Positions 12,348 through 25,409 of a stretch of DNA of 64,000 bases are shown here, piece by piece. The DNA lies in assembly GCA_024336345.1 (NCBI GenBank), contig JANFOG010000006.1:806001-870000 (forward strand). Reading direction: 5' to 3'. The position numbers and the translations under genes were made by a program. The notes under the pieces were generated by a model. That model ran no database searches, had not been told where the DNA came from, and saw only the letters and a program-made list of their open reading frames with translations. The stretch is from Mariannaea sp. PMI_226. Its lineage: Eukaryota > Ascomycota > Sordariomycetes > Hypocreales > Nectriaceae. The stretch's first letter is position 1. Each line of letters opens with the position of its first letter.

Positions 12348-15300
12348 GATGAAATGAACAAAGGTAGCAGAGGGGTAGTTGGAAGAGAAGAGGATGCACT
12401 CGCGAGATTTAGCGAGGTGGAAGCTGAGCGCCCAAGTTCTTCATCATTAGGGTCGTATTCGACGGCTTGTTTTGGTTGTTCAGCTCGGCTTGCTCTTGTG
12501 GTGGCGGGGAGCAACCGCAGCTCAAGGTGTTCGGCTTTCAGGACTAGTCCGAGTGTTCGAGATCGGCGGGCAACGATGGAGGCTGAGACAGTGGGTGAGC
12601 GACGAGAGGAAAGATCGAATTTAGACGCAGCGCAACTCGAAGCAGAACAACGAAGACAAAGCAATGTGTCTGAGCAGCGGCTGAGAAGAAGACGCAAGGT
12701 GGAGGGATTGGTTGAAGGAAGGTGATGGTCACTGGAGAGCGAATGGCAGATCGGCGAGAGAGCGACAGATACGGTAACTATTATAAAGTCCCTCCCACAG
12801 GGCAGCAGGGAGGTGGGTTGCAACTGGAGCTCCAAGACCCAGGCCAACCTTACCATATAGTACAAGTTTCCACAGGTTCCAGCGCCCGAGGGATCCAAAA
12901 ATGGATGGGGGGAGGACCTATCCGCCACTCCAGTACATAGTACATAGTACCCTCACAGGCATCCATGTTACTGTGCTCAGGGCGTGATATGGTCAGGTAC
13001 AAGACAGGGCAGAAATAGGATCTCAGCTAGTCTGGACATTGCTAGTTGCAGTTGGTAGCGGGGGGCGGGACGGTGGGGTCTCGGCGGTGGTGTCAACTGT
13101 TGAGGGTCCTGTGAGATGCCTTGGCCTGCCAATCGTGGACAGAATTGTGACCCCATTGGATCACATTCATCCCGGAGTTTCTTCAGTCTAGTCATACTGT
13201 GCGTACGTATCCATGGGTTGTTTTCTAGGTGTGATTCCGCCAATCGATAGGGTGCCAATCGGTCCCTGACAACCCTGACTGGTCCCTGAACCAGGTTGCA
13301 ACGAACGGTCAGGCACTCTGTAGCTTGGTTGGCAAACCTTCGTTTCGGTGCAAAAAGGTATTTTTGGGTGCCTAGATACCTACCGGTGATAAAACAACCA
13401 CCAAAGCCTCAAAGAAGAAGAACTGTCACCACCATGAACACTAACAAAGCGGCTGCCTTGCAAGCTTGCGCAACGAGAAACAAGCCACCGTCTGATGCGA
13501 ATGAGGCTACGTAATCCACCTGGATAAGTGAGTTATCTTTTCGATCAGGTACTCTTCCTGTGTCCGAGATAATCAAAATTCCTAGGTAGGAAGGTATCTT
13601 TGGAGGTTCAGTCAGTGCAACAACCTAATAACCAGAGTAGGTGATATGACGCACAATGAACCCTCAAGTATATCAAGCATGTTGCACACGTCCTGTGATT
13701 AGTTTTGCTTGAATTACCTGACCACGAGCTCATACTGCGAGTAGTTGATTTATAACAACAACTAGTTACGCGGCCTTGCCTTGTTGATATTACGTCTTGT
13801 TCGTGGTCTCACGTGCAGAAACCACATGACATGACTGACTGACGGCGAACCGGTCCCTGAAAGCACCCATTCAACAAGACCTATGAAGCACAGAATGAGA
13901 ACCACCAACGGTTTCCAATGACATACATAGGAAGCATGCGCGTATAATTCAAACTGGTGGGAAGGGCAAAAATGTAGACAAGTTGATGAGAGCTATCAGG
14001 CCGCCCCGCCCCCTCATCCCACGCACCCTGTGAGGTTGCCAAGTTGCCCCTCAACCCCTCTCACCCAAACCATCTATCTCATCAAGTGTGTGAAGATCCA
14101 TGCAGGCGTACTCCATAGGGAAAAAATTCTGTGCATGTTATTATGGGGAACCCAAGTACTCAACTTTGTGTTTCGTTGCTTCGTAAGTAAGATACCAACC
14201 GATACTTACTTAGTAGCCCTGCTTGGCATCCCTACTAGCAACGCCACCGCCACTGGTCAGGATGCCTGGAGCACACGAAACACAACACATCATAGTAGAG
14301 CCATCGCTAGGTCATGTTGGCCGCTGTATTCGTGCTTTTACCTACATGAATGAGAATGGTCCTTTTGTCGGAAGGGGTCAGTTTCTTCCAATCTCGAGGC
14401 GCTCGAAAGGCTTGCCGCCTTGAGTGTAGAGGCTACCTACTCTCGGGGTACAAGTCGCCAAGACAAATATAATGAAGCCTGGCGGGCAATCGGCAACCCC
14501 GTCGGATTCGCATTGCACATCGCATCACCCACCTGCACTGCGCCGCTCCGAGTTTGACAATGACCTACAATTACCCGGTGCTGCCCAGAATACCCTCGGC
14601 CAAATTGCTGACACAGCTACGAAGCGATTGAAATTTTATTAGCCTGATCGGCTGAAGGTCTATCACCAACCAGCTGAATACACTTATTTGCTTCTATTGG
14701 TGGATTGGCCAAGCTACATAACGCCACCCACTGAGTTGAGAAGCATCCGATGGGAATCGCATGATCCGTATCGCATGCTCTCTTGTCAATTCCTCCAGGG
14801 AGTAGCGTACTATTTTTTTTCCCACCAAAAGAGAACATGGCTTAGTGCAGATTGTGACGCATATTCTCATACACTGTGGAGTTTATCGGGTTTGAGCATC
14901 TCTTTGCATTCGTCAAGATTTATAATGTCAGTGCTCACAAAATGGGATCCGTAACTACAGACATCCCGTGCTCAAACTTCTGACAGCCTGGAATGAGAAT
15001 TTATACTGGCTCATTAAGAGATTTTGTGAGTTAAAGCCAACCGAGTATTTGGTATCTTACACTCGGTCCTGTCGAACTGGTAGATTCCTAAGCTATTTGT
15101 TACTATACTAAACTCTGAGTTATAATCGTATACACTTGGCGAAAGCTGGGATTTGCAATTGTCACTTTCTTCTATATATTTGGTAAGTACTATATCACTT
15201 ATCACTTTAAATAGCGAAGATAAGTCGATTAAGGCTATATATAAAATTGGGCGAAATATCAATAGACTTTATATTACCTCAATTACTAAATCTTGCTAGC

Positions 15301-15943
15301 ACTCACAATAACCAATAAGGTCGTAATATCTCAATTCTTTAGGGAGGTAGACATCGCTTTTTTGCTACATTATTTGGGGACAGAAGCATAAAGTACTATA
15401 ACGTAAGTATAGAAGAGTTGCATTTCTCAGCCTTGCATACAATATAACGTACATAGAAGTCTACATTGCAAAGTTGGCCTTTTTATTAAGGCCAATCTTA
15501 CACTTTGTAAAGTTAAGACTTAAATAAATGATGTCGGGATTACATGAAGGACACGATATAAAGGAGATATAATGTATAAACCTCGAGCCATTCGTTGATT
15601 TTAGTAACGAGGCAAGACAGAGCATTGTATATAGTGAGCAAACTCGTTTTGCACGAGATTTATAAATGACTTTGGCCTGGACATAATGAGTGGTTTTAAT
15701 CAAGTAATCGAATTTATTCATATAATGCGTAAATGCTATGGACTGTTGAAGACATTGGTCTCAACGATGTGGTCGCATAAGAATATGTGAGGCTGATTGC
15801 ACCAGCCACATGTGGCTCAACCAACGCACTAGCTGGCGTGGGGATTGGAAATTTCCAACTCCACGCGATACTCGATTTTCGACGACGACGACGACGAGGA
15901 GAGCTCCGAATTGCGCGCCAATCCATTCTTTCCCCTTGGCACC
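12348..15943. other. Intergenic between USP and uL5m
   Basis: The first 500-600 bases should be the 5' untranslated region and promoter of the USP gene; a minus-strand frame from an ATG at 12856 ends on a TGA that overlaps the USP start codon. The middle has no recognisable gene. From about 14990 to 15780 the base composition drops sharply to AT-rich. The final 100 bases belong to the uL5m promoter and include a GAC triplet run at 15882-15897. Confidence 0.5.
14990..15780. other. AT-rich island, possible degenerate mobile element
   Basis: By hand count only 18 of 60 and 17 of 60 bases are G or C in the lines starting at 15181 and 15241, far below the genes on either side. TA steps are frequent and no ORF beyond about 90 codons remains. 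This is what a transposon copy mutated by repeat-induced point mutation looks like, but no terminal repeats or recognisable transposase residues were found, so origin is inference. Confidence 0.4.
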
Positions 15944-17128
15944 ATGGCTTCTCTACGCGAAGGAGCTCGTTTGGCGAGCGCATTGGGTCGGAGACGGCTT
16001 CCCTTGGGAACTACCTCCTCCGCCAGCAGATTCGTTTCCTCGCAGGCCGAAAAGCCTGCGAATGCCCTCTCAGACCTCGACAATGCTTCATCGTTTTCCA
16101 CCCCTTCGCCTGCTGAGCAAGAGCTTGAGGCTTTCACTCAGGCTGACAAGACCAAATCAAGAAATAAACAACTGCCTGGTAACCGGTGAGTGCAGGAGTT
16201 GCTGTTGGGGAAGCTTTAGATGTAATTCGCTAATATAAGAGCTCAATAGATACCAATACCACCCTCCCAAGTACTACCGCGGCCCTCTCCATCCTGTACA
16301 GATGCCACCTTCGTCCGATCCTACTGCTCGAGACTTTGTTCCTGGTCCCTTCAACTTCCCCCGGTTAAAGCACACTTACGATAGCACCATTGCCCCGGAC
16401 TTGATGACTATGACCTACACCCACGTCCCTCCAGGCACCATGCTTCCCGAGTCCAACAAGGGCGTGCTGCGAGAATGGGACGACTCCTCACCGTACCATA
16501 AGAACCGTCCTCGTCGAGGTCCTCGTGGTGGTGGCTCATCACGTCTAGGAATACTCGAGCGAGATATTGAATGGCACAACATCCCCGAGATCGAGGCCGT
16601 GACTATCAACTCGTATGCGCCCCTGGGTGCACAGAACAAGGAATATCTACACGTCAGTCGAGCTGTTGTCCAAGCTATCAGTGGCGCTTTCCCCGAGGTC
16701 ACTCACGTCAAGCACGGAGTCGTCCAGTGGGGCGTCAAGAAGGGCGACAAGGGAGGTTGCAAGGTGACATTGAAGGGTGGCGCTGCGTATGAGTTTGTTG
16801 ACAAGCTCGTAACTTTGGTTCTTCCCAAAATCAAGGACTGGCCTGGCATCAATGCCTCAACGGGAGACGATGCTGGTAACCTCGCTTTTGGCATGAAGCC
16901 CGCGTGGATGGCCTACTTCCCGGAGATCGAATTCAACTATGATGTAAGTTCTGATGAACTGGTTGGCATGTGCATGGCCTCTATACTAACATGGACTTCC
17001 AGATGTACCCCGCACGATTGATGCCAGGCTGTGACATTTTCATCAAGACGACTGGTACTTCAGATAGACAGGGACGTCTGCTCATGCAGGCTCTCGGGTT
17101 CCCCTTCTACGGCAAGGCCACCCACTAA
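15944..17128 (+). CDS. MRPL7: Mitochondrial large-subunit ribosomal protein uL5m
   Basis: Component of the mitochondrial 54S (large) ribosomal subunit, near the central protuberance. Exons 15944-16185, 16250-16943 and 17003-17128 join to 353 residues. The first 35 residues are rich in Arg, Ser and Ala with no acidic residue before a few Glu (MASLREGARLASALGRRR), a mitochondrial targeting presequence. The L5 core begins around the central part with the segment ERDIEWHNIPEIEAV and continues through HVSRAVVQAISG and KVTLKGGAAYEFVDKL to the C-terminal DIFIKTTGTSDRQGRLLM-type ending. An in-frame ATG at 15845 would add an acidic stretch in front of the presequence, so 15944, with a good CACCATGG context, is preferred. 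The gene is tail-to-tail with FES1, 277 bases apart. Confidence 0.93.
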
Positions 17129-17405
17129 GTCAAGAGCAAGATTATTGACCCGTTGGACGTTGGACTGTAAAGCAGAATTTATCTTCCCAAGAGGTTGATA
17201 TGTAGCATAGATCATGTAACGACTTATTTGTATCATATTGGGCATCTAAAAGGGGGGTTGTTTGCCCGCTCATACACATGACTTTTTTTTCATCCTTCCT
17301 ACCCTCTATGTGTACCAGTTGTGATGAAAACATGAACCAACGACGCCTCGACTCCGTTTCCTTGTGTAGATATTTTGCAGATCATTCGTCATTATTACCA
17401 CATGC

Positions 17406-18053
17406 TTAGGCTTTCTTAATCTTCTCCCTCAGCCCATGTACGATCTGGTCGACTTGTTCCATGTCGGTTGCATCGACCTTGGCTGCCTCATGACCCTTCT
17501 TGGTCAGTTCTTCGACGAAGAGGTCCATTGCAGGCTGGTAGTTCCGGCATGCAGAGCTGAGAGCATACACAGCTTTTCGTCGCACATCTTCGTGCTCATC
17601 CTCATTTGTTGCGAGGTGTACTAGACGGGGAACACCATGCTCGCCCATGGCGAGCAGACGCTCCTGGGTGCGAACGTTGTTTTGGACGGCGGTACCGATG
17701 CACCAAGCGGTCATCTTTCGGACTTCTCTCTCTTCATGATGTAGCTGCTCCAGCAGAGGTGTCCATAGACCAAGATTGGCCATGTTGTTTGCGTTATCGA
17801 GGGACTCGATGAGTTGTTCGAAGTTGTCAAATGCAATGAGCTTGTCCTCCAGCGAAATCTGCTCCTGATCGTTTGAGGAAATAATTTCTATCGCAGCCTT
17901 CATCAGGTCCGCATCTGATGGGCCACCCATGATTGAGGCCAGGAGCTCTGGGGTAAGATCGGAGGTAGGCGGCTTTGCATTGGGATCGTTCCTCGAGTTC
18001 TCGGAGTTTTCAATGCTCCATTTGAGCAGGCCGTTGAGACGCTTGTCATCCAT
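17406..18053 (-). CDS. FES1: Fes1, Hsp70 nucleotide exchange factor
   Basis: Cytosolic exchange factor for Hsp70 (Ssa type), the fungal relative of HspBP1. It promotes ADP release and helps to target misfolded proteins for degradation. The single exon encodes 215 residues, the usual length in filamentous ascomycetes and shorter than yeast Fes1. The N-terminus MDDKRLNGLLKWSIENSE is the Fes1 signature, followed by armadillo-type helical repeats, visible as NMANLGLWTPLLEQLHHEE, VRKMTAWCIGTAVQNN and VRRKAVYALSSACRNY (about residues 90-170). The end EKIKKA is basic. The ATG at 18053 starts exactly at the family N-terminus. Its 3' end faces that of uL5m. Confidence 0.96.
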   Translation of the reverse strand: MDDKRLNGLLKWSIENSENSRNDPNAKPPTSDLTPELLASIMGGPSDADLMKAAIEIISSNDQEQISLEDKLIAFDNFEQLIESLDNANNMANLGLWTPLLEQLHHEEREVRKMTAWCIGTAVQNNVRTQERLLAMGEHGVPRLVHLATNEDEHEDVRRKAVYALSSACRNYQPAMDLFVEELTKKGHEAAKVDATDMEQVDQIVHGLREKIKKA

Positions 18054-21000
18054 GATGTAGGTTTTAGTTAGGGCTGCTGTGAATAGGACAGTTTGATGTG
18101 TAGGGGAAAATCAGGAATATTTTCGTCGGAGAGATAATGGGTTCAATGTATAGTTTTGAATATACTACCCATGTAAGAGGACGTCGTCGCGGGGTTGAAG
18201 CTTTTTGGCCCTCAACTTTTCACATAGCACATCTGTAATGACAGGGATCGCCCATTCTGGAATCTTCAGGAAGCCACTACGACAGGAATAGACTAGTGTC
18301 GCACACAAACTCACCATGGCCTGGAAGATTCGATGCTCCGTCCGCCGGCGGGGAGTTAGTCAGCTGACCTGGTAAGTTTACATTTTCAAAGCTCCAGTGA
18401 TTTACGGTAATGTACAGATTAGGTCCCTTGCCAATCCAGTGGGCTGGCGAGTAAAAAGAGGAATTGACATTCTGCTCCGAATCTAACATCACAATTGCAA
18501 TAGTCTCACGACTAGTAGCAAAATTGTACATCATAGTTGATGAACACCTGGGGCAATCATCCAACTTTGGAGTGAAAGGCACATTAGGTTGGTGCTTCGT
18601 TCAGTCAATGTGCCCCACCATGCATGGCTGCCCCTCTCTCCACGTTGCCTTGGATGATGCTCTGAGGTGAACGAGCGAGACCGAAAATACGCCGCCCAAA
18701 AAAAAAAAAAAAAAGGATCCATCTAAATATACGCACACATATTCGAAGCAACCCTTGTTGCGTGCTCCTTACCGAGTCGGGAAGAAACGTAAATCAAGAA
18801 GAAGTAGGGGGGATGCTCTCATGACTGACATGTGTTCGGCCACGCCCGAAACTGACGGCAAGATAATTATACTGAGTACTATATGGCTGCCTTGACCTTG
18901 GATTGATTTGGGGAGGCTGAGGCTGAAGAAAGAAAGGTGTGGCTCTTGGAACAGCACGATGTAGCCTGGTGGAATTTTTGCAATTTGTGTGAGCGCAGCG
19001 CCGAGGCTGGCGGTCTTTCATGGAGCCATTGGCACCATTGTACCTCACCTATTTCGTATAAGGCTTGATTAAAAAGTACAGATGTAACAAGCGCGTTCAC
19101 TGAGGCGACCATGGCTGGGTGGATTCCCCAGGTCGGCTGCACAGGGGAACCAGATGGGTTCGTCTCTCCAAGGGGGAAGGGTGGACGATTTGTTGGGGCG
19201 CGCGGACCTTTGGAGGAACAAGGCGAGAGAAGATCAGGTTGCACACTGTACTGTCTGTATTCGTATGAGCGACTACAAGAATACTTACCATGGCAGCGGC
19301 GGTGCAAGAGGATGCTCCAGCTGTGTCAACCATAGCCAGTACCGTGCATCCTGACTTGTCTCACATGGTATCTCATAGCTGGAATGCATCTAACTGGCTG
19401 ACCCGGATGACACCAGGCAAGCCAGATAAGCGGGCGGAGTTCCGTCCGCCACACTGCAAGATGTATGGAGCTGACATCCAGGAGCGGCTGGAGGGGATTG
19501 CTGTCAGAGGAGATGAAGCAAGATATAGAAGAATTAGATGAGCATGGAGGTTAATACCATCGAATATAAAGTTAAGAAGGTGTCGATAACCTCCTCTACG
19601 TTTCCACCGCTAGTGTAGGTTCTACCCTAACTTGGGCTATGATGAATAAACTGATGAGGCTGCCAGCTTGGCCCGGTGAAACGAATGTCTTCACCTGCCT
19701 GGATTGGAATTCGAACTCCAGCAAGATCCAAGATCCACTCCCGAACGGGTTGTGACGATGGCAGTACGAAAGGTGGAGGTACACCTAAGAAAATACGTAC
19801 TGCGATACGTATTTCGTATGCGCACAGCCGTATACTTTACGTCAACATTGCCACGATGATTCCGCACACGAGATACATACATAGTAGTACACTGTTGCCT
19901 TCCGTCTCCCACAGGAAAAGTACCATACCATACCAAACGTGCGTTGTTGGTTGCTCTGGTGGATCCCACAATACACCAAGCATCTGGAGGCTGACGCTGT
20001 CCTTTTTTTTTCCAACCTCCTTCACCAGGCTCGGGGGTAGAACCCCCGGCTCCTCCGGCGGGCCTCTATTCTCTCCGGAAGACCCAGATCTAGCTACTTT
20101 GGCGACAGGGAAAGAAAAAAAAAAGGCCAGGGGAGATTGCTCGTTGCGCAGCACTGTCCACGAGTAATCTCATTTCATGACGACCGTTATCAACTGTAGT
20201 TGTAATATGCATTTACTCGAATTTGGTACTTGACACCTAATATCCATGAAGATAGAATGAGGAAGGGTAACCGTGGAAATGGGACAGTCTCCTGAGAAGT
20301 CAGGTCTGCGGCTTTCCTCCATCTGTGATAGTGTGATGAGTTCCAACTTTGCCTCATTGCTGGAACTGGCTGGACTCCGAGTGGGTAACCTTGGTCATCT
20401 TTATTTGGTGCCTTAGGTCGGCAGTGTTGTTTATTTCTTCCCACAGAGCTGCCTACTCCGTACCTACCTATGGCTGAGCTTTCTCCGCATTTCTTGTCCC
20501 CCTAATCAATATATCCGTGGTAATTTTGGCAGGCAGGCAGATGCTTGGCTAGGTTGAAGAATAGAAGCCTCGAGGCTGCAGCATTAAAAAGTTCCTCAAG
20601 TTAGAGCAGTTGATGACGACAGTGCAAACATGTTTTGTGAGGAGGCTGAGGCGAAATCCAGCTCCGAGAGCACACATAAAAGGCAGCAACAAAGAACAGG
20701 TGTCCTGATGATATAAATGAGGCTATCTCGGTATAGCCATCATTTTCAAGAGACTAGTAGTCACTGTCGATAGCCACGGGAAACAGTGACATCACTTGTC
20801 ATTGCTTAGCCGCGTAGTTCCTCTCTCTCTCCTCAGCTCGAACAGCTTCCTTCACTCACGGTTTGCACAACCAACCCGGCGTCCAGCCACCAGCTACTGT
20901 CATCACCACGAACCAATCAGCCCAAAGCAGCAATCCAGATCCCTCAGGCTCAATTTCTGCCACCTGTGCCATTTCTCCCACTGTGCTCGTTTCCCACCAA

Positions 21001-21489
21001 ACAAGGTAGGCGGTCTAGCCCTCCCCCCCTCTTTCGCAGGCTCCTCCCCCTATCCAACCGCCAAATTCCCCCTGCAAGTTCCCCCTGCTCCCAGTGGGTA
21101 GCGGCCATTCTACCAGGTGTGTAGTGTCCACCTCAGCATTTCGGGGCCCGCCCACAACTTTCTTTGTGACAGCGTCGCCCAGTGATACTTCCCTCCTTTC
21201 CCCCCCCTCCCACTTTCCCCTTCCCCATTCCTCCCATCTTCCTGCTCCATCCATCATCAACCTCTTTTTCTTTCCTACCCTCCACCACCCAGTCCGAGTC
21301 GCCTTCTCCCCGACCCGTTCTTCCATCAACTCTATCGCCTTTTCTTCGTCTTAGTATCTCGTGAGCATTCTCCCCCTCCCCTTGCCATCACTCTCCGCCT
21401 CTTTTTGGCCCTTTCCGCCTTTTCCTCAACTCTTGGGAACCTCGCCGCTAAACCCGTTTCTGGACAGCTTTCCACCGTAATCCACAGCC
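18054..21489. other. Intergenic, FES1 / actin upstream regions
   Basis: FES1 and actin are transcribed away from each other. No gene is recognised in the 3.4 kb between them. A 17-base A run lies at 18698-18714. A tRNA-like fragment around 19700-19735 does not fold into a cloverleaf. The last 300 bases are the CT-rich actin promoter, listed separately. Confidence 0.5.
21010..21489 (+). promoter_or_regulatory. CT-rich actin promoter / 5' untranslated region
   Basis: Directly upstream of the actin start codon the plus strand is dominated by C and T, most strongly from about 21180 to 21420. Pyrimidine tracts of this sort precede transcription starts of highly expressed genes in filamentous fungi. 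No TATA box was identified with confidence. Confidence 0.6.
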
Positions 21490-23124
<1,635 letters not shown>

Positions 23125-23585
23125 GGTATATAAAATTTCGCCATGAATAATTGAACTTGTCAAGGGCCACGAATAGATAGCTAACTAGACACTAGCGAAC
23201 CCCCCAAGAAACCGAACCCTCCCACCCTCCACGCAACGACGGAAAGATCATGGAGGTCGCAATGGATGCGGAGCCCTGGGTGTTTGGCACGTATCGCAGG
23301 CGAGTCTCATATTTACGAAAAGTTTTTGACATGGTCAGAAGGGTGGGCGTTGTCTTTTCTCCGAAGAGATGTGATGGCCCCTGTGGTGTAGGCGCGTACA
23401 TAATGCGTGCATAGGGGTAGAATGTCGAGGTTGATCATACAAATACTTTTTTGCTTCCGCCTAGACTCGTTGAATGGAAAAGTGATGGTAATGCCAACTG
23501 AGTGAGAGCTTTCTGGTGAAGAGCGTGCACTGGTGGCAATTTTCTACGTTGATTCAAGTTGTAGGAGAGACGAGATTTTTAATTC
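23125..23585. other. Convergent 3' intergenic region (actin / rescue factor)
   Basis: The 3' ends of actin and the minus-strand GGQ factor face each other. The stretch should be untranslated sequence of both. No gene or notable repeat is seen. Confidence 0.6.
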
Positions 23586-24263
23586 TTATACTCGCTGTAT
23601 TGTGATTGTTGGCTGTAGCTTGCTTTTTGTCGTGGGAATGTCTTGATCTCCTTGCGGAGTTTCGTATTCTACTTTGGATATTGACTGGGCGCCACTAACA
23701 TTATCGGCGGTCTGCTTCTCTTCTTCCAGTTTCTTGTATTTCCTACGACTCTTCTTGGAAGCACTCGCGGCACGCTTCTGTTTCACCATGCCAACAATGG
23801 CAGAACGGCTCTGATCCCCATTCTTGAGTTCATCGACGCGTTGAGCTAGTAGCTCACGGGCGTGTTTACGGTTCTGCTCTCGGGAACGGGTAGCTTGAGA
23901 CTTGACGACGATGCCTGTTGGGGTGTGCCGGAGTTGAACAGCTGAATTGGTCTTGTTCTATAATGGGGGACGAATGGTGACGTGCGTTAGTTGTGAGCTA
24001 TTTGGCTTCCAACAGCATGGAGTCTGGTGGGAGGAGAATGGTGCTAGGCTAACAATCTTTTGGCCACCAGGGCCGCTCCCCTTGATGTAGAATTCCTCAA
24101 TCTCAGATTCTGGGGGAGCTTTGGGTCGTGACGGCATGGCTTTGACCAGCACGGCGGGAGACGTGCTGAAGACAGCATGGAACGAGACCGAGGTCGAAGG
24201 GCGGGGACATGTTCTCGCAAGGGGAGATTGGCAGATGATTCGGAACATGTTGGAAGAAACCAT
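23586..24263 (-). CDS. Mitochondrial GGQ-type ribosome rescue factor (MTRFR/Rso55-like)
   Basis: A codon-independent peptidyl-tRNA hydrolase of the class-I release factor superfamily, expected to free stalled mitochondrial ribosomes or 54S subunits. Exons (minus) 24263-24054 and 23957-23586 encode 193 residues. The N-terminus is Arg/Ser-rich without acidic residues (FRIICQSPLARTCPRPSTS), a mitochondrial presequence. The catalytic motif GSGPGGQKINKTNSAV has GGQ at residues 66-68, with the intron right after the motif; next come VQLRHTPTGIVV and SREQNRKHARELLAQR. The codon-recognition domains of true release factors are missing, and the tail is Lys/Arg-rich (KKSRRKYKKLEEEK), as needed for binding the empty mRNA channel. 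The size and layout fit human MTRFR (C12orf65) and fission yeast Rso55. A second ATG at 24248 would remove only five residues. Confidence 0.9.
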
Positions 24264-24907
24264 TAATTATGTTGATTTCGGAGCTATGGGAGAATCAAGA
24301 TGTGAGAATTGGCGCCAGCTTCTGGAGGCAGGTTGCACAGCTGGACGAGCTTGTCCTGGACGATGACGAAAGGTTGAACCTCAACTTGCAAGGCTGATGG
24401 GAAGTTCAGTCTCCAATCCATGCTCCACGCCACAAGCCCTGCAAGTGATGCGCCACAAGCTTCACGCCACACACAACGGGAGGAGCGTTGACGAGTGGAG
24501 GCCAACCGCGGTTCCCGCAACCTGTGTGGCCCAGGCGGGTGACAGCGCAATCCAGGTACAAGCTATCAAGGTACCCTTGCGCAGCAACCTAGGCGGAGTA
24601 GTACTACCGGTAGTGTACCACAAAGTCGGTTCCCCTGTCCAATCACTCGTAGCACAATTTCGGAGACAGCGGAATCGACTGGTACCGTTCGTTTCATCCT
24701 CTCCTTTACTTGTCCAGCACTTTTTACTTCCACTCTGCAAAAGGCTTCATCAATACACGCCTGTCGCTGCTGGTCGATCCGTGTTTTTTCTTTCTTGTCT
24801 TTGGATATAATTCTACGATAACGAGCGCCTTTCACGCCGCGTGCAACCTGCCCCATCAAATAGGCCCCAAGTACTGAGGAAAGTCAACGTTCAGGAATCC
24901 AGCAAAT
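24264..24907. promoter_or_regulatory. Shared divergent promoter, rescue factor / SPT subunit
   Basis: The 644 bases between two divergent start codons contain no gene. They must hold the promoters and leaders of both the minus-strand rescue factor and the plus-strand small membrane protein. No specific motif could be assigned. Confidence 0.55.
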
Positions 24908-25409
24908 ATGTCTGTCATTGGATCGTTCCGCAGATGGTTGAGCCTCAAGCAGTATCAGCTTGAGGTCACCTTCAGTGTCTACATGTTTACTCCTTGGGAG
25001 AAGTTCTTCTTTAGTAAGTCTGCCAGTCGACCTGTTCATTCGACCCAAATATTTCTCTCCAGAACAAGACCCCGATCAGACGACGAACGTGTATTTGGCG
25101 TCGCCTGCCTCCGTATCCCCACCAACGCACTCAACTGCACATTCGCAAGCTACCCTGCGAGTAATCAGGCTGACCATCATACTCATAGACTCGATCGTCT
25201 TCCTTCTCTTCAGCCTGACCTTCATTGCCGCGTGCCTATACCTCCCACACCACATCTCCTTCCTGCTTGGCCGCGCGTGGTATTACATCAACGGAGAGCA
25301 CATCAATGTTGCCGAGGCCGCCCTCGAGGTGCTGCAGGATATGTCGGCAAGTGCGCTTGCTGCGGGGACAGCGACGGCAGCTGCACGAGAGGCTTTGAAG
25401 GAACTGTGA
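24908..25409 (+). CDS. Small subunit of serine palmitoyltransferase-like protein
   Basis: Probable activator subunit of serine palmitoyltransferase, the first enzyme of sphingolipid synthesis in the ER. Exons 24908-25013 and 25189-25409 give 108 residues; the intron starts GTAAGT and ends CATAG. The N-terminal part LKQYQLEVTFSVYMFTPWEK (residues 13-32) matches the layout of animal ssSPT proteins, which have Y-Q-Y...LYM-L-E-P-W-E-R. It is followed by N-S and a single membrane helix (about 37-57) ending in LPHHISFLL, again as in ssSPT (MPQHI). A 45-residue Ala-rich helical tail after RAWYYINGEHIN is extra compared with the animal proteins. The resemblance is by eye; it fits the Pfam family of ssSPT-like proteins. 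Yeast Tsc3 does the same job but is very divergent. Confidence 0.82.

Noticed and set aside
12354..12725. Plus-strand 123-codon frame opposite the USP leader
   Set aside because: It is antisense to a minus-strand leader, of low complexity, and without recognisable domains.
15845..15943. Upstream in-frame ATG for uL5m
   Set aside because: It would place an acidic Asp/Glu run before the mitochondrial presequence, which is incompatible with import.
19690..19740. tRNA-like T-arm (GAGTTCGAATTCC on the minus strand)
   Set aside because: The stem cannot form five pairs around a seven-base loop and no matching acceptor, D or anticodon arms were found.
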